Assembly (NCBI GenBank): GCA_900538885.1
Contig: UQAI01000045.1
Span: forward strand, 1-12,003
Reading direction: 5' to 3'
Source of the DNA: an uncultured Mollicutes bacterium
GTDB taxonomy: Bacteria; Bacillota_I; Bacilli_A; ML615J-28; CAG-313
DNA: 12,003 nt
Under the pieces are notes generated by a model. It saw only the letters and a list, made by a program, of their open reading frames with translations. It searched no databases and was not told the DNA's origin. This document shows, piece by piece, positions 1 through 6,995 of the stretch. The first letter of the stretch is position 1. Every line of letters begins with the position of its first letter. Made by a program: the position numbers and the translations under genes.

Positions 1-417
1 TTGTAAAATATTTTTGAAGAAGTTTAAAAAGAATAATACAACTATAATTTGAATAATCATAAGAACTACTAGTCCCATCATTAATAAAACACTTAAAATT
101 CTTCTTGATAAGGCTGATCTTTTCTTTACATCTTGATATATTACATCTGAGGTAACTGTTAAAGCATTAATGAAACGGGAAGCAACCCAAATAATGGAAA
201 TTGCAAGAATGATAACTGATGCAACATTTTGTTGTTTGGTTACTTGATATTCACTTAATATAGGAATATCTAAATTTAATAAATTCAAAATATTACTAAG
301 TAGACTAATTACTGGAATGATTATGAATAGTAAGTAAAATGTAATTGATGCCGCAAGCATACTTGGATTTACTTCATTAATGTATTTAACCATTTCTTTG
401 TTCACTATTTTTTTCAT
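1..417 (-). CDS. YihY/BrkB-family membrane protein, 3'-truncated by window edge
   Basis: An open frame runs from an ATG at 417 to the window edge, giving the first 139 residues; family members are usually about twice as long or more. AAGGTG lies just upstream of the ATG at normal spacing. The product begins MKKIVNKEMVKYINEV, followed by a hydrophobic segment (about residues 19-45) and a polar stretch. A block at about 70-115 reads IIWVASRFINALTVTSDVIY and then a Lys/Arg-rich turn before another hydrophobic segment. This matches the YihY/BrkB (formerly 'ribonuclease BN') layout, in which a Ser/Arg-rich 'ALN..Y' block precedes a basic turn and the third helix. The family is made of polytopic inner-membrane proteins of uncertain function; the RNase BN assignment was withdrawn. 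The gene faces the same way as pepP but is separated from it by an inverted repeat. The family call is by motif resemblance only. Confidence 0.72.
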   Translation of the reverse strand, partial: MKKIVNKEMVKYINEVNPSMLAASITFYLLFIIIPVISLLSNILNLLNLDIPILSEYQVTKQQNVASVIILAISIIWVASRFINALTVTSDVIYQDVKKRSALSRRILSVLLMMGLVVLMIIQIIVVLFFLNFFKNILQ

Positions 418-461
418 ATTTTCACCTTTTATATTTTATGTTTATTTAATTATAATATACA

Positions 462-496
462 AACTAGCCTACTTAGTAAAACTAAATAGGCTAGTT
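462..496 (-). terminator. Long two-part inverted repeat after pepP, probable terminator
   Basis: Ten perfect pairs (AACTAGCCTA with TAGGCTAGTT) enclose one mismatch and a further five pairs (TTAGT/ACTAA) around a three-base AAA loop. It starts 6 bases beyond the pepP stop codon on the minus strand. The tail on that strand is T-rich but interrupted (TTTGTATATTATAATT), so termination may be incomplete. A TATAAT that could serve the BrkB gene lies in the same tail. Confidence 0.6.
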
Positions 497-502
497 AATT
501 AT

Positions 503-1756
503 TTATTTAAGAAATTCTTCTAAATCTTTTACTTCTTTAATAATATCTTTAGATAAAAGAATTGCTTTGCCTTTTGTTATTAAAATGTTATCTTCAATTC
601 TAATACCAATGTTTTCTTCTGGGATGTATAGTCCTGGCTCAATTGTTATTACCATTCCTTCTTTTAGTCCTTCATTAGCATGAGAAGGATCATGAACATC
701 AAGCCCTAGAGAGTGACCGATTGAATGAAAATAGTATTTGATTAATTCACTATCTTCTTTGATAATACCTAATTTTTTACAGCCATCAGCTAGTAATTTT
801 TTAGCATAATCATTTAATTCTTTCCAGCTCATTCCATCAGTAGCATACTCAATACATTTTTTATTAGTATTTAATACTACTTCATATACTTCTTTTTGTC
901 TTTCTGTAAATTTACCAGATACTGGGAAAGTTCTAGTTATATCACTTGAATAATGTTTTGTATAACAGCCAAGATCCATAAGTAGTAATGAATTTTCAGG
1001 AATGTCACTATTATTATCATCGTAGTGTAAAACAGTAGCATTATGTCCTGAGGCAATAATATCATTGAAAGATAATGTTTTTCCTTCTTTAATAATTACA
1101 AAATCATGGTATGCATTCGCAATAGATTCATTTGTTAATTCTTTATGGTGTTCCATAACATTATAAATAGCATTCTTTGTTGTATTAATACTTTGTTTAA
1201 TTAATTCTACTTCTTGATCGTTTTTGCACATTCTTAGTTCAACTATCATATTATAACAATTCTTAATCACAATGCTTGGAAATCTGTCTCTTAAATCTTT
1301 GGCATATGCTAAAGCAAAAGTATTATATTGAGGAATATCACGTTGTTCTAAATCAAGATAAATGGTTTTAGCTTCATTTAGGCCGTAACGATTAGATTGA
1401 TATAGCGCATCAACTTTTGATTTAAATAAATCTAATGGATAAATGCTTTGAATTTCAATTCCTGAAATATTTGATGCTTCTGAAAATGTAAGAGTTGCTC
1501 CTAACCATTTAGCTTTTAATTCATCAACTTCTTCAATAAATAACCATTCTAAATATTGATTATTAAATTTGCCAATTACAAGTTTTACATCAGCTTGATC
1601 AATACCTGTTAGATAATAAAAGTTATTATTAACAAAAAAATCATAAACTGAATCAGCTGATTTAAATTTTGAATAACCTGAATGAACAAGTACAAAACTG
1701 TTATCTTCTAACATTTCAAATAATTTGTGCCGATTTTTAATGAGTTCGTTTCTCAT
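503..1756 (-). CDS. pepP: Xaa-Pro aminopeptidase (M24 family)
   Basis: A 417-residue metallopeptidase predicted to remove N-terminal residues preceding proline from peptides in the cytoplasm, using a two-metal centre. Residues about 1-150 form the aminopeptidase P N-terminal domain (VLVHSG at 22-27, FYYLTGI at 46-52). The pita-bread catalytic domain follows. The five expected metal ligands are present: Asp261 (MDLG), Asp272 (SSDITRTF), His348 (GHSLGLDVHD), Glu373 (TIEPGLYI) and Glu388 (GIRIEDN). His244 and His355 sit at the usual substrate-contact positions. The length is normal for a bacterial PepP. The ATG overlaps the stop codon of the upstream MarR-like gene as TAATG, so the two are probably translationally coupled and share its promoter. 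The family is secure; I cannot separate it from a prolidase by sequence alone, but the N-terminal domain and length favour aminopeptidase P. Confidence 0.9.
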   Translation of the reverse strand: MRNELIKNRHKLFEMLEDNSFVLVHSGYSKFKSADSVYDFFVNNNFYYLTGIDQADVKLVIGKFNNQYLEWLFIEEVDELKAKWLGATLTFSEASNISGIEIQSIYPLDLFKSKVDALYQSNRYGLNEAKTIYLDLEQRDIPQYNTFALAYAKDLRDRFPSIVIKNCYNMIVELRMCKNDQEVELIKQSINTTKNAIYNVMEHHKELTNESIANAYHDFVIIKEGKTLSFNDIIASGHNATVLHYDDNNSDIPENSLLLMDLGCYTKHYSSDITRTFPVSGKFTERQKEVYEVVLNTNKKCIEYATDGMSWKELNDYAKKLLADGCKKLGIIKEDSELIKYYFHSIGHSLGLDVHDPSHANEGLKEGMVITIEPGLYIPEENIGIRIEDNILITKGKAILLSKDIIKEVKDLEEFLK

Positions 1757-2874
1757 TATTCTTTACTTCCTTTCTTTTTAGGGGTTTCTGTAATATCTTT
1801 TATTGATTTAGGGTCATAATAATATTCAAGTACCATCGCAAATTGACTCATTACTTTAGTTGCTTGTTGAAGGGTTATACCTTTTTCTAAGGCTAAGCCA
1901 ATAATGTTCTCATGGAATTTATCATGTTCTTTTAGTACTTTTTTAGCTTTTTGGGTTGTACTAACTAGAATAATGCGGTGATCCATTTCATGTCTAATTC
2001 TTAATAAATATCCTTTTTGAACTAGACGATTAATACAAATTGTAAGAGACCCAACTGTTACTTTTAGTTTTTTCGCAATTAGTGACATTGGCTTATTATT
2101 ATTTTGATCAACCATTTCAATTACATGTAGTTCTCCTATTGTTAAATCTTGGATAAGTTTGGTATCCATTGTTTTTTCTTCTACTACATTAGTTAAATTA
2201 GCTACATAATTAAAAGATTCAAGTAACTTCTTATATAAGACTTTTTCTTCTTTTGTTAGTACTTTTGTCTTTTTAGGAGTTGGTCTTTGAATTACTTCAG
2301 GTTCTAATGCTTTTTCTTTTTCCTTTTTTGTGTCGTTTTTTGGTTCACGTTTTGGTGGTTCAATTGTTAGTGATTTTGAACTAACCTTAGGAAGAGGATT
2401 TTCAGAAGGTTTACGTCCTCTTTTTTTAACTGTTTCTATAGTTTTTGTCGTATCTAGTTCAGTTATGATTGGTGTTACTTCTTCTGGGGTTTGTATAGTT
2501 TCAACATTATTTTCAGTATCAACCACATCATTACTTATAACTGGTTCAACACTAACTTTAACAGGGGTATCTTCTACTGGTTTTACAGTTGGTTCTGAAG
2601 TCTTTATAATACGAGCAGGTGATTTTTTAATTGTCACTGGTTCCTTAACGGATGTAGTTTTTTTAGTTTCTTCTTTTTTGGTTGATTTTTTAGTAGTTGT
2701 CTTCTTAGAAGTTGCTTTTTTAGTTTTAGTTGTAGTTTCTTTTTTAGGAGTTGTTTTCTTTTCAACTACTTTTAAAGTACCAGTCTTAGGGTCAATCTTT
2801 GTTTTGACAGCAGCTTTCTTAGGAGCTGCTTTTTTAGTTGTTGCCTTCTTTTTTACTTCTTCTATATTTTCCAT
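1756..2874 (-). CDS. MarR/FabT-like regulator with long Lys-rich AT-hook N-terminus
   Basis: A 372-residue protein in two parts. Residues about 205-350 form a MarR-type winged helix: a helical segment, DLTIGELHVIEMV (243-255), a helix-turn-helix ending VGSLTICINRLVQKGY (274-289), and a wing with MDHRIILVSTTQKAK (297-311; the usual motif is DRR). The 'elements for lineage-independent repression' style of this domain resembles FabT, the fatty-acid synthesis repressor whose corepressor is acyl-ACP. In keeping with that, acpP lies directly upstream on the same strand. Residues 1-200 are low-complexity: the first 90 are about one-third lysine with Thr/Ala repeats like a histone H1 tail, then comes a Glu/Val/Pro/Thr-rich stretch, then an AT-hook-like KKRGRKP at 150-156. 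Typical MarR proteins have about 140-160 residues. AGAGGTGA precedes the ATG, and a strong promoter lies at 2895-2923. The MarR call is firm; the FabT role is inferred. Confidence 0.85.
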   Translation of the reverse strand: MENIEEVKKKATTKKAAPKKAAVKTKIDPKTGTLKVVEKKTTPKKETTTKTKKATSKKTTTKKSTKKEETKKTTSVKEPVTIKKSPARIIKTSEPTVKPVEDTPVKVSVEPVISNDVVDTENNVETIQTPEEVTPIITELDTTKTIETVKKRGRKPSENPLPKVSSKSLTIEPPKREPKNDTKKEKEKALEPEVIQRPTPKKTKVLTKEEKVLYKKLLESFNYVANLTNVVEEKTMDTKLIQDLTIGELHVIEMVDQNNNKPMSLIAKKLKVTVGSLTICINRLVQKGYLLRIRHEMDHRIILVSTTQKAKKVLKEHDKFHENIIGLALEKGITLQQATKVMSQFAMVLEYYYDPKSIKDITETPKKKGSKE

Positions 2875-2894
2875 ATTATCACCTCTTTAGTTTT

Positions 2895-2923
2895 ATTATA
2901 AAACAATTTTATTTTAAAGTCAA
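2895..2923 (-). promoter_or_regulatory. Sigma-A-type promoter of the marR-pepP operon
   Basis: On the minus strand TTGACT (2923-2918) and TATAAT (2900-2895) are separated by exactly 17 bases. The start codon is at 2874 with AGAGGTGA at 2886-2879, so the leader is short. It lies just downstream of the acpP terminator, making marR-pepP a separate transcription unit. Confidence 0.75.
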
Positions 2924-2926
2924 ATA
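2910..2926. promoter_or_regulatory. Imperfect palindrome over the marR -35, candidate operator
   Basis: TATTTTAAAGTCAAATA pairs at six of eight positions about its centre and covers the -35 box. A MarR-family dimer that autoregulates would be expected to bind such a site. The region is very AT-rich, so chance is a real possibility. Confidence 0.3.
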
Positions 2927-2934
2927 TTTTACTT

Positions 2935-2963
2935 TATAAAAAGGTACTGCAAATACAGTACCT
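2935..2963 (-). terminator. Rho-independent terminator after acpP
   Basis: AGGTACTG (2942-2949) pairs perfectly with CAGTACCT (2956-2963) around a six-base loop. On the minus strand the stem runs into TTTTTATAAAG. It begins 7 bases past the acpP stop codon. Confidence 0.8.
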
Positions 2964-2969
2964 ATGTTG

Positions 2970-3197
2970 TTATTTATGACTTTCGATGTATTTTACTAAA
3001 TCGCCAACAGTTTTAATTGCTTGAGCAGAATCATCATCAATTTCCATTCCGAATTCTTCTTCTAAAGAAAACATAATTTCAACTGCATCTAGTGAATCAG
3101 CACCAAGATCTTCAACTAATCTTGTTTCCATTTTAATGTTTGATACATCTTTATCAAGTTCTTTCGCGATTATAGCCGCAACTTTTTCAAATACCAT
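2970..3197 (-). CDS. acpP: Acyl carrier protein
   Basis: A 75-residue acidic protein that carries growing acyl chains on a phosphopantetheine arm in type II fatty-acid synthesis in the cytoplasm. The attachment motif is LGADSLD, with Ser35 as the modified residue. The acidic helix II EIMFSLEEEFGMEIDD follows, and the C-terminal helix ends VKYIESHK. Length and layout match a canonical AcpP. The gene starts 9 bases after tex; the tex stop codon TAG is part of TAGGAGG, the acpP ribosome binding site, so the two are co-transcribed and probably translationally coupled. A terminator follows directly. No own promoter is evident. Its location outside a fab cluster, but next to a FabT-like regulator, suggests an acyl-ACP sensing link (inference). 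Confidence 0.96.
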   Translation of the reverse strand: MVFEKVAAIIAKELDKDVSNIKMETRLVEDLGADSLDAVEIMFSLEEEFGMEIDDDSAQAIKTVGDLVKYIESHK

Positions 3198-3200
3198 AGA

Positions 3201-3209
3201 TTCCTCCTA
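3201..3209 (-). promoter_or_regulatory. acpP ribosome binding site fused to tex stop codon
   Basis: On the minus strand the tex stop TAG and the Shine-Dalgarno GGAGG share a G (TAGGAGG). The acpP ATG follows 5 bases after GGAGG. Ribosomes finishing tex would terminate on the acpP initiation site. Confidence 0.75.
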
Positions 3210-5516
3210 TTTTTCTTCTACTTTTTTATTTTGTTTCTTAGCTTTCTTTTCTGGTTCTTTTGCTTTTTCATTTGGATCAATCATAGTAAGTTGTAATCTA
3301 CTCTTCTTTAGATCAACATCTAAAACCCAAACTTTAACGATTTGACCAACACTTACTGCATCTAATGGGTGTTTGATATAACCTTTAGACATCTTAGAAA
3401 TATGAACAAGTCCATCATCTTTAACACCACAGTCAACAAACGCACCAAAGTCAACAACGTTACGAACAGTACCTTGTAATTCCATACCAGGTTTTAAGTC
3501 TTCTAAGTGTAAAACATCACTTCTTAATACTGGAGCTTCAATTTCATCACGAGGGTCACGAAGTGGAGAAACGAAAGCATCAAGGATATCATTTAAAGTA
3601 TATTCACCAACATTTAGTTCTTCAACTAATTGTTTCTTTTCTTCATCAGTTAAAGCTTTTACTTTATCAACCAATTCTTGTTTACCTAAATCAGCAGAAG
3701 TAAAGCCTAATTTATTTAAAATTGTACGTGCAATTTCATAACTTTCTGGGTGGATTGCTGTCATATCAAGAGGTTCAGTGCCATCAACAATACGTAAGAA
3801 ACCAATTGCTTGTTCTAAAGCTTTAGGTCCTACACCTTTTACTTTGATGTCTTCTCTTGTTACGAAACGGCCATTAGCGTCACGATGCGCAACAATTTTC
3901 TTTGCGGCACCAGCATTTAAGCCTGCGACATATTGAAGTAATGATACTGATGCTGTATTAATATTAACACCAACTTGGTTAACTGCAGTTTCAACTACGA
4001 AATCAAGTGAGTCAGTTAATTTACTTTGCGTTACGTCATGTTGATATTGACCAACACCAATTGCTTTAGGTTCAATTTTAACAAGTTCAGAAAGTGGATC
4101 TTGCAAGCGGCGTGCGATAGAAACTGCTGAACGTTCTTCTACTGAATAATCAGGGAATTCATCACGAGCAAGATCTGATGCAGAATAGACTGATGCACCT
4201 GCTTCATTAACGATAATATATTTAACAGGACGAGAAACTTTCTTTAATTGTTCAGCAACAAAACTTTCAGTTTCACGGCTAGCAGTACCATTACCGATTG
4301 CTACTACTTCAACATTATGTCTTTCAACTAAATCTAAGAAAATGTTAATTGCATTTTCATATCTTCCTGGAGGAACTACTTCACCTTTTTGTTTTTGGTG
4401 AGGATACATAACGCTCTTTTCAAGAACTTTACCTGTAGCGTCAACTACACAAAGTTTACAACCAGTACGATAAGCAGGGTCAACACCTAATACAATTTTT
4501 CCTTTCATTGGAGCTTGTAATAGATAATTTCTTAAGTTTTCACCAAAGATATGAATAGCTTGATCTTCAGCTTTATCTTTTAATTCGGCTCTAATTTCAC
4601 GAACAACAGCAGGTTTAATTAAACGATCATAACCATCTTCACATGCTTCTTTAACTAAATCTGCAGTAAGTGATTTCATATTGTCATCACCAATTTTATC
4701 TTTTAAGATGTACATTATAATAAAATCACGATTTTCAACGATTGATACTTTAATTACTTTTTCAGATTCTGCACGATTTAAAGCAAGAATACGGTGTAAT
4801 TTAATTGTTTTGATTGGTTCTTCATAATCATAGTACATTTCGTATACTTTCTTTTCATCTAGTGTTTCATCTTTAACTTCTGATTTCATTTTTGCGAAAT
4901 TGATGTAATTGTTTTTAATCCATGTACGATAACGTGGTTCATCAGATACGATTTCAGCAATGATATCTTTAGCTCCTTGAATAGCATCTTGAACATCTTT
5001 AACAATAACGCCTTCTTTTTTCATGGCTTCAATTTCTTCATCAGTTTTGCCTTCTAAGTTTGTTACATACTTACTAGCTTCTTCTTCAACACTACCTTCA
5101 GTTGGATAACTTAATAAGTATTCAGCAAGAGGTTCTAAGCCTTTTTTCTTAGCATCAGTTGCACGAGTCTTTTTCTTTTCCTTAAATGGACGATATATAT
5201 CTTCAATTTCAGATAATTTGCTTGCAACGATAATTGCTTGCTTAATTTCATCTGTTAATTTACCTTTTTCTTCAATTAGTCTCATTACGTCTTCTTTACG
5301 AGCCGCTAACTTTTGACCATATTCCCATTCTTGATAAATTGCTCTAATTTGTTCTTCATCAAGATTGCCAGTTACTTCTTTACGATAACGAGCGATAAAA
5401 GGTACTGTTGCACCTTGTTCAATTAGTTGTAGCACTGCATTAATTTGCGTAATCTTTACATTTTGTTCTTTTGAAATTTTCGCAAGTAATGCATCATTAA
5501 TGTAATTGTTTTCCAT
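3207..5516 (-). CDS. tex: Tex-family S1 RNA-binding protein
   Basis: A 769-residue Tex homologue: a cytoplasmic nucleic-acid-binding protein related to Spt6 and associated with transcription and RNA metabolism. Domain order from the chosen start: N-terminal helical Tex domain (about 1-200, with ATVPFIARYRKEVTG near 36-50), YqgF/RuvX-like domain (about 338-430, VLGVDPAYRTGCKL and VAIGNGTASRETE), helix-hairpin-helix region (about 515-575, NINTAS, GRFVTREDI, VKGVGPKALEQAIGFL), and S1 domain (about 675-745, GTVRNVVDFGAFVDCG). A short Lys/Glu-rich tail follows. The frame is open to a possible start at 5558, but GGAGG at 5527-5523 lies 6 bases before the ATG at 5516 (3 before the ATG at 5519), so translation begins at one of these. 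A near-consensus promoter lies at 5583-5611, and acpP follows in the same transcript. Confidence 0.93.
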   Translation of the reverse strand: MENNYINDALLAKISKEQNVKITQINAVLQLIEQGATVPFIARYRKEVTGNLDEEQIRAIYQEWEYGQKLAARKEDVMRLIEEKGKLTDEIKQAIIVASKLSEIEDIYRPFKEKKKTRATDAKKKGLEPLAEYLLSYPTEGSVEEEASKYVTNLEGKTDEEIEAMKKEGVIVKDVQDAIQGAKDIIAEIVSDEPRYRTWIKNNYINFAKMKSEVKDETLDEKKVYEMYYDYEEPIKTIKLHRILALNRAESEKVIKVSIVENRDFIIMYILKDKIGDDNMKSLTADLVKEACEDGYDRLIKPAVVREIRAELKDKAEDQAIHIFGENLRNYLLQAPMKGKIVLGVDPAYRTGCKLCVVDATGKVLEKSVMYPHQKQKGEVVPPGRYENAINIFLDLVERHNVEVVAIGNGTASRETESFVAEQLKKVSRPVKYIIVNEAGASVYSASDLARDEFPDYSVEERSAVSIARRLQDPLSELVKIEPKAIGVGQYQHDVTQSKLTDSLDFVVETAVNQVGVNINTASVSLLQYVAGLNAGAAKKIVAHRDANGRFVTREDIKVKGVGPKALEQAIGFLRIVDGTEPLDMTAIHPESYEIARTILNKLGFTSADLGKQELVDKVKALTDEEKKQLVEELNVGEYTLNDILDAFVSPLRDPRDEIEAPVLRSDVLHLEDLKPGMELQGTVRNVVDFGAFVDCGVKDDGLVHISKMSKGYIKHPLDAVSVGQIVKVWVLDVDLKKSRLQLTMIDPNEKAKEPEKKAKKQNKKVEEK

Positions 5517-5522
5517 CATTTT

Positions 5523-5527
5523 CCTCC
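5523..5527 (-). promoter_or_regulatory. Ribosome binding site that fixes the tex start
   Basis: GGAGG on the minus strand lies 3 bases before one ATG (5519) and 6 before the next (5516). It rules out the in-frame upstream start at 5558. Confidence 0.75.
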
Positions 5528-5536
5528 AGTTCATCA

Positions 5537-5562
5537 ATATATGGTACAAAACGACCATATAT
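5537..5562 (-). promoter_or_regulatory. Hairpin in the tex leader
   Basis: ATATATGGT and ACCATATAT form nine perfect pairs around an eight-base loop, between the tex promoter and its ribosome binding site. No U-tract follows, so it is not a terminator. It may be a leader stem or an operator for a dimeric repressor. Confidence 0.45.
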
Positions 5563-5582
5563 ATAAATTTTTACGCTTAAAT

Positions 5583-5611
5583 ATTATACCATAATCTCCC
5601 GTTTTTATCAA
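5583..5611 (-). promoter_or_regulatory. Promoter of tex-acpP
   Basis: On the minus strand TTGATA (5611-5606) and TATAAT (5588-5583) are 17 bases apart, with a TGG extended -10 directly before TATAAT. The -35 box abuts the stop codon of the upstream CinA-like gene at 5612. Confidence 0.8.
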
Positions 5612-6262
5612 TTAATTAGGCATATTAATTATCCTTAAAACTTGCCATAAAATATAGGTTGTTTGCATTTTTCTAACATCATTACGGGTTCCTTTAAACT
5701 CTTGTCTATCAATGTGTAAATGGTTTTTTCCGCCAATATTTGTAAGAATTGCATAGTCAAATAACCCATCAAGAGGGTCACTCGCACCACCACCAGCTCT
5801 ACCAGTTACTGATACACACACTTCAGCTTTGGTTTTAATGTATAAGCCTTCTACCATTTCTTTTGCGGTTTGTGGTGAGTAAACAGTGTATTTATCGATT
5901 GTTTCTTTTTTGACGCCTAATACTCTTGTTTTTGCATCTATGCTATATGTTACATAACTTTCATTTAAAACATTTGAGGCCCCACTTGCATTAACTAAGG
6001 TACTAACAAGCATTCCCCCAGTACATGATTCAGCAAAACTAATATGGAGACTATTTTGTTTTAGGCATTCTACGAGCAACTTTTCAAGGGGTATTCCTAA
6101 AAAAGATATAACATATGATTGATTTTTTTCAAAAAACTCTCGATAGTCTTTATCACTATCAAAGTACCAAATAATGGTGTTTAATTCTTCTTTATGTTTG
6201 TATATTCCTTGATAAAATAGTTTTAAACTTTCATCATTAATTGTAATTATTTCTAAATTCAT
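5612..6262 (-). CDS. CinA C-terminal-type protein (PncC-like)
   Basis: A 216-residue protein whose residues about 60-215 match the CinA C-terminal / PncC domain, which in characterised members deamidates nicotinamide mononucleotide in pyridine-nucleotide salvage. Motifs: AESCTGG (77-83), YVTYSIDAKTRVLGV (103-117), YSPQTAKEMVEG (128-139) and SVTGRAGGGASDP (151-163). The last is usually S-x-TGIAGPxGG, so Ile-to-Arg and Pro-to-Gly changes are present in a conserved loop. About 60 residues precede the domain, whereas stand-alone PncC proteins have few; the segment ending FLGIPLEKLLVECLKQ resembles the small linker subdomain found between the two halves of full CinA. The MoaB-like half is absent. 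AGAGGT about 10 bases upstream supports the ATG. Enzymatic activity is uncertain because of the altered loop. Confidence 0.85.
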   Translation of the reverse strand: MNLEIITINDESLKLFYQGIYKHKEELNTIIWYFDSDKDYREFFEKNQSYVISFLGIPLEKLLVECLKQNSLHISFAESCTGGMLVSTLVNASGASNVLNESYVTYSIDAKTRVLGVKKETIDKYTVYSPQTAKEMVEGLYIKTKAEVCVSVTGRAGGGASDPLDGLFDYAILTNIGGKNHLHIDRQEFKGTRNDVRKMQTTYILWQVLRIINMPN

Positions 6263-6291
6263 TGTTTTATTACCTCTTATTCTTGAAATTT

Positions 6292-6322
6292 ATTATAACA
6301 CATCACTTTAATTTTTTTTCAA
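6292..6322 (-). promoter_or_regulatory. Promoter of the cinA-like gene
   Basis: On the minus strand TATAAT (6297-6292) is preceded by TGT, an extended -10. A TTGAAA lies 19 bases upstream, which is a long spacing. Its -35 falls in the same T-rich tract as the divergent yigZ promoter. Confidence 0.55.
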
Positions 6323-6329
6323 TTTTTGC

Positions 6330-6351
6330 TATACTATAGATAATGGAGGTG
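6330..6351 (+). promoter_or_regulatory. -10 box and ribosome binding site of the YigZ-family gene
   Basis: TATACT at 6330-6335 is a good -10, although the -35 region is only a poly-T tract. GGAGGTG at 6345-6351 precedes the ATG at 6356. The implied leader is very short, around 14 bases. Confidence 0.5.
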
Positions 6352-6355
6352 CGTT

Positions 6356-6952
6356 ATGAATACAATAAAAGGTGAAATCATTAATACTATTGAAATAACA
6401 AAAAGCACCTTTACTACTTATCTTAAACATGTCGATGATGTAAATGATGCGAAAGACTATGTTCAATATGTCAAAGTACTTCATCCTGATGCTACTCACC
6501 ATGTTGTGGCGATGACAATTGGAAAGACTGGGGAATATGGAGTAGCTAATGATGATGGTGAACCCAGTGGAACTGCCGGACTTCCCGCTTTAGATGTTTT
6601 TAGAAAAAACGATATTACTAATTTCGTTTGTGTAATTGTTCGTTATTTTGGTGGTGTCAAACTTGGAGCAGGTGGTCTTGTTAGAGCTTACTCTAAATCA
6701 GCTAGTGAAGCCCTTAAATTATTAGAGATTGTTCCCATTATTGAGTATGACCATTTAGTTATTAGTTTTGACTATAGTTTTATGAATCTTTTAGAAAATC
6801 GTTTAAGTAATTATGAAATTATTAATAAAACATTTACAGATCAAGTTTCCTTCGTTTTAAAAGTGCCAAAAAATGAAATTACATCAGTTATTAAAAATGT
6901 AATATCTTTAACTAATAGCCTTGTAAAATATCAAGTATTATCAAATAATTAA
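6356..6952 (+). CDS. YigZ/IMPACT-family protein
   Basis: A 198-residue member of the YigZ (UPF0029, IMPACT N-terminal) family, of normal family length. Diagnostic blocks are DDGEPSGTAGLP (66-77) and IVRYFGGVKLGAGGLVRAYS (94-113), followed by the small C-terminal ferredoxin-like domain (about 130-198). The eukaryotic relative IMPACT acts in translational control via GCN1; the bacterial role is not established, although nucleic acid or ribosome binding has been proposed. The gene stands alone on the plus strand, divergent from the CinA-like gene, with a strong GGAGGTG six bases before its ATG. A terminator shared with the converging DUF1295 gene begins 3 bases after its stop codon. Confidence 0.93.
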   Translation: MNTIKGEIINTIEITKSTFTTYLKHVDDVNDAKDYVQYVKVLHPDATHHVVAMTIGKTGEYGVANDDGEPSGTAGLPALDVFRKNDITNFVCVIVRYFGGVKLGAGGLVRAYSKSASEALKLLEIVPIIEYDHLVISFDYSFMNLLENRLSNYEIINKTFTDQVSFVLKVPKNEITSVIKNVISLTNSLVKYQVLSNN

Positions 6953-6955
6953 GAA

Positions 6956-6995
6956 AAATAGTCCATATCTAAGACATGGGCTATTTATTTTTTTT
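6956..6995. terminator. Bidirectional terminator between the YigZ and DUF1295 genes
   Basis: AAATAGTCCAT (6956-6966) pairs with ATGGGCTATTT (6976-6986) over 11 positions with one G-T wobble and a nine-base loop. Eight Ts follow on the plus strand, and TTTTTC follows on the minus strand. The stop codon of the DUF1295 gene (6983-6981) lies inside the 3' arm. Confidence 0.85.

Noticed and set aside
1756..2330. Lysine-rich repeats of the MarR-like protein as a DNA tandem repeat
   Set aside because: The codons vary and no fixed repeat unit is present; it is low-complexity protein, not a DNA repeat array.
2330..2890. A 186-codon plus-strand open frame antisense to the MarR-like gene
   Set aside because: Its Val/Phe/Ser-rich, repetitive product is the complement of Lys/Thr-rich codons; it has no credible ribosome binding site or family resemblance.
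3136..3345. Plus-strand open frame across acpP and the end of tex
   Set aside because: It lies antisense to two well-supported genes and its Ser/Phe-rich product looks like a shadow of Lys/Glu codons.
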